Positions 39,601 through 48,600 of a DNA stretch of 49,220 nucleotides are shown here, piece after piece. The stretch lies in contig NZ_BAGG01000078.1 in NCBI RefSeq assembly GCF_000308695.1, positions 1-49,220 of the forward strand. Reading direction: 5' to 3'. Source of the stretch: Nocardia takedensis NBRC 100417. Its GTDB lineage: Bacteria; Actinomycetota; Actinomycetes; Mycobacteriales; Mycobacteriaceae. Each line of letters opens with the position of its first letter. Position 1 is the stretch's first letter. Under the pieces are notes generated by a model. It did not search any database and was not told where the DNA came from. It was given only the letters and a program-made list of their open reading frames with translations. A program made the translations under genes and the position numbers.

Positions 39601-42600
39601 GCTGCCCGGTGGTCGGATCGGTCTTGTGCCAGCGCAGACCGACCGCCGCGAACGCACCGGGACCGAGGTTCTTCACCCGGTCGTAGACGGCCTCGAAGCG
39701 CTGTTCGACCGGCATCGTCGTTCCGTCGGGCCGTCCGCCCACCCGCAGCGCGCGCGAACCGAGCCACCGCTGCAACACCGCTTTGTTGGCCAGGCCGGTG
39801 TCGAACGGATGGCCGCCCACCTTGCCCGCGGCGAGATCCGGTTTGCCGAGGAACGTCGACAGGAACGCGTGCACGGCCTGCGCGCAGTTGGTGAGCCGGG
39901 CGGGCGCCAACGGTCGCGGTCCGTTGATCGCGTGACTCAGCGGCGTCCCGTCGCCCAGCACGGTCGCCGGATCGACGAAGGCCCGGTACGCGCCGTTCGG
40001 CAGGCGCAGATCCGCGCGCAGGCGCTCCAGCGCCGCGAGATCGACACTGCCGTAGGTCTTCGCGAAGTGGTCCCGTGACGGCGTCGGGACGAGAGCCAAC
40101 TCCGCCTGCGACAGCGCGACGGGCTGTGCGAGAGCGGGTGTCACCGCGGGCGGCGGGTCGACGGCGGTCGGTGACGGCCGGAACATCTTGTCGACCGGTT
40201 CGTCCTCGTCGTCGGAGAACTCGTCGTCGGTGAGCGCCGAACCCGCCGTGGACGCGATGTCCGACTCCTCGGAGAACACCGACGCCAGGTCGGAATCGTC
40301 AGAGTCGTCCGAGATTTCGGACATCGCGTCGGAGTCGGCGAACACCGACGGCTGATCGGCGGCCATGACCGCGAGGGGCGAGGGCAGGACCGGCATCGGA
40401 TTCGGGCGCGCGGGCATCGCCCGCGGCGGCGGGACGTCCGCCGCCGCGCCGTCGACCTCGGCCGCGTCGTTGACTTCGATATCGGGATCGGGCGCGCGCG
40501 TGCGGAAGTCGTCGTCGTCCGAGGTGTCCGGGTCCGAGGTGTCGGCGGGATCGAACACGTAGGAGACGAATCCGACGCCGCTGACCGCCATTTCCTCGAT
40601 GCCGTAGACCTCGCCGCTCTCGACGTCCCACCACAGCGCCTCGGGATTCGGTCCGCCGGTGATCACCCCCAACACCGCGAAGTGCAGTTCACCGCGCGGA
40701 CTGGTGAACTCCACGAACCCGGTCGACCCCGACGGCAACTTGTCGAAATTGTCGATGACCTGGACGAAGTCTTCCCGCAGGAAACCCGCCGACTCGTTGA
40801 CCTTCTGCAACGGGCCCTTGAACGCGCGCCGCACCTCGGCGCGTCCGCGTTCCATCCAGCGCGGATCGTGGAACCGCTCGGGCAGTTCCATCTTCGACAG
40901 CAGCAATTGCGGTCGTCCCTTGAAGGTTCGCCTGCCCGCGATCGCCGCGTCGTAGGTGTCGAACCGTCCGCCCGCCGCGCCGGAGGCGGCGATCAACCGG
41001 CGGTACGGGGCTTCCGGCCGCGGCTGGGTCTCCGGATGCGGAGAACCGAGGAACCTGTTCGGGGTCCGCGAGTCCACCAGCGCGTCCTCGAGACTCCGCT
41101 GCTGGGTGTGCGCCGCGAGGACCCGGGCCGCGGTGGTGAACACGACGTAGGTGTCACGCACGCCCTCGGGTGGCACCGGAACTTGCTCGGACACCTGCCT
41201 TTTCGAGTAGTCGAGCCAGGCGGGCGCGGCGAGGGTCGGCCTGGCCACGGCCACGACGTAGTCGACCGGCGATCCGTCGGGGCCGGTGACCGTGCCGCCG
41301 ACGTAGGCCATCGCGCCCGGCCCCAGGCGATTCACCTGCGCTGCGACGAATTCGAGGACCTCCGCCGCGGTGGCCTGCGTCCCGTCCGCGTTGGTCAGAT
41401 CGGTGTGGCGGCGCGCGCCGAGTCGCCGCTCCACCACCGCCGGGTCGACGTGCCCGCTCTCGGGTGCGTAGAAGTCCGGGCTGCCTTGGAACAGGTTCAG
41501 GAACGCCAGCGCGGCGACCCCGCCGCCGCGCGCGTCCCCGAACATCGCCGCGGTGAGCTCGATGATCCGCGGACCGTAGGGGTCCGCGTCGGGTGGGTAG
41601 GAGATCGGATCCCGGTAGGCGGCGTAGCCTCCTTCGACCCGCATCAGATCCTGGAGCGCCGCGCGGGCCGGATTCACCGCTCCCGGCGCGTACTTCGCGG
41701 ACAGCTGGTCGAGGTTCGCCATCTCGTGCGGCGCGGGCCGCGCGCCCGGAGCCTCACCGATCCGACTGAGTTGCAGGTGCAGGAGCACGGGAGGCTCGGC
41801 GCGGCGCAGGTTGTCGAACGGGTCGCGCGCCGGATCGAGCGCGAAGGACCGCTGCTCGGTGGCGGGAGTGAAGATCTCGCGCAGTGTGTCCGCGTCGGCG
41901 ATCACATACCGGGCGTCGGTGTAGTGGGCGAACCGCGCGCGCGTCTGTTCGTCCAGTGGCGCGCCCGCGTCCATGGTGACGCCGCTGACCAGGTCCCACC
42001 ACACCGGGCTCGTCGTGCTCGCCCCCCTCTTCGGGTAGACCAACAGCAACGGCGCGACGGAGACACCGTCGTCGAGCAGTGCCAGCGCCGCCGAACCCGG
42101 ACCGTAACGCGGCGAGACGATCTCGCCGTAGATCGACGCGAGACGTTCCTGCAGGGAACTCCACGGCGCACCCGCGGGCCGCAGCAGCATGCGGAAGGTC
42201 CGCTGCAATTCCGCTATACGCCCCGACCGGTACAGCGTCGTCCGATCGATCAGCGCGCCGTCCCGGTTCAGCGGATCCCAGATCGGGGCCTCGAACTGCG
42301 GGTTGCCGGAGAAGGTCGAGGCCGCCGCGATCCCCAGGCCCACCGGGGAGAACGTGCGTCCCGGACCGATCCCGCCGAAGGCGATCTTCGTCGCGTAGGC
42401 GCTCGGGTGCAGGTAGGCGAGGGTGATCGAACCGTTCGGGCGCAACGCGGCGGTGAGATCCCGCAGATGGGCCGCGGCGGCGGCGATCCGCTTCGGATTC
42501 GTCAGACGGTAGGTGACGCTGTCGACGTGGGTGGTGAACGCGTCGATGTCGGCGGTGGCCACCGCGTTCTGCGCGTCCGCCCACACCGGGGTCGTCGCGG

Positions 42601-45600
42601 TCGCCGGGAAGACCAGCGCGATCGAGTGCGGTTCGCTGCGCAACCGCGCACCCGTGCGGAAGTGCAGTTTGGGCTGCCCGTCCGCACCCACCGCCTGCCA
42701 GCGGATGTCGACGAAGGAGATCGTCTGTCGCTCCGGGTCGTTCGCGACCGCCCGGTGGATCGTGTCGAACTGCTGCTCGATCGACAGCGGCGTGCCGCCC
42801 GCCGCGAACAGCGGATCCCACGCGGCGGCGCCCAACCGCTGCGACACCAGTCGCTGCCGCACATCGTTGCCGAACTCGAACCGCAGCGCGGGAGCGACGT
42901 CGGGTTTGCCGAGGTAGCCGTGCGTGAAGGCCAGGGTGGCCAGCCAACTGTTGTTGCCCCGCCCGGGCAGATAGACGCCGGGGTCGTTGATCGTGCGCAG
43001 CGGCCCGTTCCCGTCCGCGTCGGTCCTCCGCGGATCCCACAGGACCTCGAAGCGCCCGTCGGCGCGCCGGAGTTGCCGTTGCAGCGTCCGGAAGGGGGGA
43101 CTGTCGGTCGCGGTGGTGACCGCGAAGATCGGATCGTCCGAGAGCAGCGGGATCGCGTCCAACTCCTCGGCCGACAACGGCGCGGCGGGCATCGGCCGGG
43201 ACGGGTCGATCACCGGCGCGTCGAGGAAGGACACCCGGGCCAACCACATCCGACGCGACTCGGCATCCGACTCCGGGGTGCGCGGCACCTCCTCGACGTT
43301 GTCGTCCGCGAAGTCCATGTCGTCGTCGGCGAAGGAATAGGTATCGGCTTCGGGGGCGATATCGTTCGCCGAGTCGAGGGAGAAGAACGCGTGCGCGGCC
43401 CCGAAGGAGGTGCCCGTGAGGACATTGCGGATCCGTTGCGCGGGAGCCATGACGGCGAACACGGTCCCGCCCGGAACGAGCGGCGCCGTGATGTCCACCT
43501 GCGCGACCGCCAACGGCTCCCACCAGGACGTGTAGTTCCGTCCGTGCAGCGCGAGCACCGTCCCGACGAGCCAGCGGTCACCTCCCGACGAGGCGTTGCC
43601 CGGCACCTGCACCACCGCGACCGAGCCCGCACCGTAGGCGTCGCCGCGCAACAGCGAGTCCATGTGCGTCAGCTGTTGCGACAGCGAGGAATTCGACAGC
43701 GACACCGGTATCGAGGTGGTGCCGAGCAGGTCCTCGATCGCCATCATCGGGTCGCCCTGCCGGAGCAGGTCGGCGACGGTGGTCCCGCTGTCGACGATCA
43801 GCCCAGGCGACAACGGCACGGCGAACCGCGGGAAACCCGAGAACAGTGTCACATAGGCCGCGACCACCTCCTCCGCAGCGAACACGGCGTCCGGTCCCGG
43901 CGTGCCGAGCATCACCAGCGGCCCGATGTTCCGAGGGATCGGGTGGACGGTGGTGTTCGCCGCCGCCCGCAACATCGCGAGGATATCCCGCGTGCGCTCA
44001 CCCGCCGCTTCGATCATCTCCGGTGTGGCCACGGCATAGGACACCGAGAAGGTGCGTTCGGCCAGATCGTCCAGATCAGCGCGCAGATCGTGGGCCGAGC
44101 GGTCGATCCACACCGGCCCAGCGCCCTCGGGATGCACCAGCGCCAGCACCCGCCGATCCCCGAAACCCGAATTCTCGTCGTCGGATTCGTCCCCTTCGCT
44201 GTCGTCCCCTTCGCTGTCGGAATCGGGAAGCGTCTGCACCAAGACGTAGGCGACGGCTCCCGGACCGAGGTCGGCCACCTTGGCGCGGATCTCCTCGAAC
44301 AGCGGTGCGGTCTGCCCCGGACCGAGCGACTCGTACCGGTCGGCGGGCACCCGGATCAGCGCCGAACCCAACCACTGCTGCGGCAGACCGCTCATGCCGA
44401 GCATGCCGAGCGGGAACGCCCGGGTCGAGGGCCCGGCGATATCGGGCGCCCCCTGGAACGCCGACAGGAAGGTCAACGTTCCGAGTGCGAAGTCGTCCAG
44501 ATCGTCCGGGTCGACCTCGCCGCCGATCAGATCGGCGATGGCGATCCCGTTCGGCTGGAACGTCTCCGGATTCCACCGCGCGAGATACCCACCGTCGCGG
44601 TCGCGCACGTTGTCGCGCAACCGTTGCAGCGCGGCCTCCGGGGCCGGACCGTGCATACTCCGGATCTGCATGGTCGAAGGCCGGAAGATCGGTCGACCGT
44701 CGTTCTCTGTTGTACCGATACTCGGTGACGCGGGGGCATTCGAGGTCGCAGGACCGGGTGTCGCCCCCTGGACGCTCGCGGGGCGCATCGAATCCGGCTC
44801 GGTCACCGAATCCGCCGGTGTGTCAGGGGATTCCGAATCCGCTGGCGTCACCACGACCTCGGGCCTCGGCGGCGTCGCGGCGGGCTCGATCGTCGGCGGA
44901 CTCACCACCACTTCTGGAACAGGAGGCGTCACCACCACCTCGGGAACCGGCGGTATCACCACGTCCGTCGGCACGGGCCGTGTCTCCACGGCTTCGGGCA
45001 CCGGGACGGGGACCGGCGGCATCGCGATGTCATCCGATGTCGGTGTCGTCTCCGCCGCCTCGGAAACAGGTGGGGCCGCTACTTGTTCGGTCGCGGAGGA
45101 GGCCGTCTCGGGAATCGGCCTGGTCGTCGTCCCGGGCACCGAGGAGTTCACCCCCTCGGACGGCTGCGTCTCCTGGTCCGGGGGCGGCGGCTGGGTCCGG
45201 GTGTTCGGCTCACCGAAGTGCCGGTTGTCGTCCCGGCCGGGGCCGCCGCGCGAGTCCGGGTCGTCGGGCCCCGAGGTCTCGACGGATTCCGCGGCGTGCT
45301 CGGCGGGCAGGTCGCCCGGGAGTTCCGCGAGCACGGGCGGCGGCGGTTGCGCGACGGCGTGCAGGATGTAATCGGGGCCCTCCGGCCAGGTCTCGGTGCC
45401 CGGGACGATCTCCGCGCCCGTGATCGACCAGACGGTGTCGCGGGGCAGGACCACCTGCGGACGTCCCGGCCCCGAATTCACCCAGACGCCCTGGCTGCCC
45501 GCGGGAAGGCGCAGGTCCACCTGGAAACGCCCCGGGGTATCGGCATCGCGGCCCAACCCGACGGACAGATGTCCGGCCGACCGCTGCTCCACCCCGATCA

Positions 45601-48600
45601 GCCGCGTCGGGTCGACGCCGTCCCACGGCTGTCCCGCGAGGGTGGTCACGGTCGAGGGGTCCGCGAGCGCGAAGGTCGCGCGCAAGGGTTCGGGCAGCGG
45701 TTGAGCGGTCGCCGCGTCGAGTTCTTCGGACCGATCCCCCTGCTGGGCCTGCGGATTCGCGGCGAACTCGTCCAGCGCGCGCCGCCGCGAATCCGGGAGG
45801 TTGCGGTAGGTGTAGCCGAGATCCCGCTCACCCCAGGTGGTTCCGATCTCCGCCGTGGTGAACTGCCGGTAGCCGTCGTCGTCCACGGTGGTCTCGCCGG
45901 GCGGGGCCTCCGAGATCGGAGGCGCGCCGGGCGGGAGGACGGCGGTCAGGAGTTTGTCGATGGTGTTCTCGCGCAGATTCTCTCCGTCACCGGTGACGTA
46001 GGTGATCCGATCGACTTCGCCGTCGGCGAAGGTCGGCGGCGTCTCGGAGAGACCGGTGCCGTACAGATCCCACCACAGGGGACGCGGATCGGGATCGCTG
46101 TCCAGCAGTTTCTCCGGATAGACGACCGCGTACGGAGCGACGACGCCGTCGGCCTTGGCGACCGCCACGAATGCCACGGAGCGAGGCTTTCCTGCCTTCA
46201 CCTCCGCGTGGATCGCGTCGATCTGTTGCCCGATCGTCAGCCCGTCACCGGGGACCTCGGCCAACGGTTTACGGAACCACCTGTCGATCAGCCAACGGCC
46301 GCTGCCTTCGATTTCCCGAGGGTCCGGCGGCAGGTTGTCGATGTTGAGGTGATCCCAGTGCGGCACCGCGAAGCGGGGATGACCGAGGAACGACGCGAGG
46401 GCCGCGACACCGACCTCGTACGGACTGAAAGTCCGTCCCGGGCCCGGACCGGCGAACATCACATACGCGCCATAGGGCAGACCGCCCTCGACGGAGGTGT
46501 AGCCCGGTGGCCGATAGGCCAGGAATTCCGACCCGCCCGGAGCCGGATTCGGGTCGCGCAGAGCGTCTTCCAGATCGATGGCGTGCTGTCCGGCCGCGAG
46601 CATCAGATCCGGCGTCGACGCGATGTAGGTGACCAGAGCCATCCCACGGGTGCCGCGCGTCGGTTCCGTCGACATCTCCTCGGTCTGCGGATCGGCCCAG
46701 ACCAGCCCCTTCGCCGAAGGCGGGTAGAGGACCGATGTCGCGTGGTTGGTGATCACCCCGACGTTCTCGTCCTCGTCGGCGTTCGCACCGGGTTCGGCGC
46801 CCCACTTGACTTCTTTCTGCACAGTCACACTGGCCATCGAGCGTTCGCCCAGATCGTTGCGCATCTTGTCGCCGAGTCGTCGCAACTGCTCGTCGCCCGA
46901 CCACAATTCACCATCCGGGCCCGCCCGCACGACCGCGATCCGCCGCGCGCCGAGCAGACGTTCGTGCCGGGCGATACCGCCACGGTTGACATCGCGCAGT
47001 ACCGAATCGATGACCGGCGGTGCGACCGTCGGTTGTCCGGCGAAGTTCAGCAGTTGCGCTTCGACACATATCTCGCAGTTGGTGTTGCGGCCCGGGAAGG
47101 ACATGCCCGGACCGTTCACCTGTTCACCGATCGCGCGCCCACCCGACACCGCGGTGTCGCGGGGATCGGCCCAGATCATGATCGTGCCGTCGGCGTCGGT
47201 CATACTCTCGGTGATCCGCTCGAGGTCGCGCTGGTCGACGCTGCCGAAGATGCCCGGGTAGAGGTCGCGGCGCGCGCGGGTGATCACTCTCATCTGCTGC
47301 TGGGTCGGCACCCACGGCGTCTGCGTCCGGGTGTCCGTCTCATGGTTCGCGGCGGGATCCCGCGTCGGTTCGGCAGGAGGCGCGACGGACTCCGCGACGG
47401 TCGGCGCGGCCGCCATCGCGGCAAGCTGGAAATCGGCGTCGGAGAATTCGTTCGCCGCGGACTCCGACCCGATCGCCGGATTCCGCGGCGAGGCCGACCG
47501 GGTCGTCTCCTGCGACGTCGCCCCCGAACGCGGACGGACCGGAGCCGCGTTATCGCTCACCCCCGCGTCGAGCGTGAACGCCCGGCCAGGACCGCGCGGC
47601 GCGGTGGGCGCTCCGGCGCGCGGCGTCTCGCTCGACGGCGAGAGGGTCGGGGAGGCAGGGGTGGCCGGGCGGACCGTGGGCGACGGTTGCTGGGTGGTCG
47701 TGGGCTGGTTGGCGACGGATTGGTGGGCTGTCGACGGCTGCGGGGTCACGGACTGGTGGGGCGTCGGCTGATGCGGACCCGCCAACGGCTGCTGCGTCGC
47801 CTGCACAGGTTGCCGGCCGTTGACCGGCTGGACTCCCGTGGACGGCGTCGCGGGCGACGGCTGCGCGGGCATCCCGGACGTGGTCGACTCGCCGACCTCC
47901 TCCGAAAGCGCGGGCGTCGACACGTCGTCGCCGACGCGATGCTGCCCCGAGATCTCGGCCGCCCGCGTCTCGATCTCCGAGGGTGTCACCGCCGTCGCCA
48001 GCGGACCGCCGTCGACCGGCCGACCGTCGACACGTGTCTCGACGGGAACGCTCGGCGCGGGCGCGGGCTGGTCGACCGTCGTGTCCGGCCGGAACGCCAC
48101 ATCCGGGGACACCTCGCCCCGGTCGTTCGTCTCCCCCACCCGCACCGGCGCGGGCCCGCTCTCGACCGCCTGATTCTCCTGCGACCGCGACTCGTTCACC
48201 GAATGGTCGGAACCAACCGGCCGTTCTCGATCGACCTGCGTGGCCGAGGCGGGATGCGACGCGGGATGCTCCGGCGTATCCGGCCGCTGCTCAACAATAT
48301 CGGGCCGCTGCTCAACAGTATCCGGCCGCTCCTCAATGGCATTCGGCTGCTGCTCAACGACATTGGGCCGGTGATCCCCATCCGCTTCCTGCTGCCCGCC
48401 CTCCTGCCGGCCGCCTTGCTGTTCGCCGCCGCCCTGCTGCGCATCCCGGGGCCGCTGCTCGCCCTCGTGCCCGCCGCCCTGCTGTTCGCCGCCGTCCTGC
48501 TGCGCATCCTGCGACTGCTGCTCGCCACCCGGCTGCCGGCCGCCTTCGTGCTGATCCTCTTGCTGCGCGGCCTCTTGCTCCCCGCTCTCCTCCGACAGAC

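Noticed and set aside
40682..44728. Plus-strand open frame of about 1,350 codons inside the giant gene
   Set aside because: The minus-strand frame has repeated, motif-bearing units throughout, while this frame gives only Arg/Gly/His-rich sequence.
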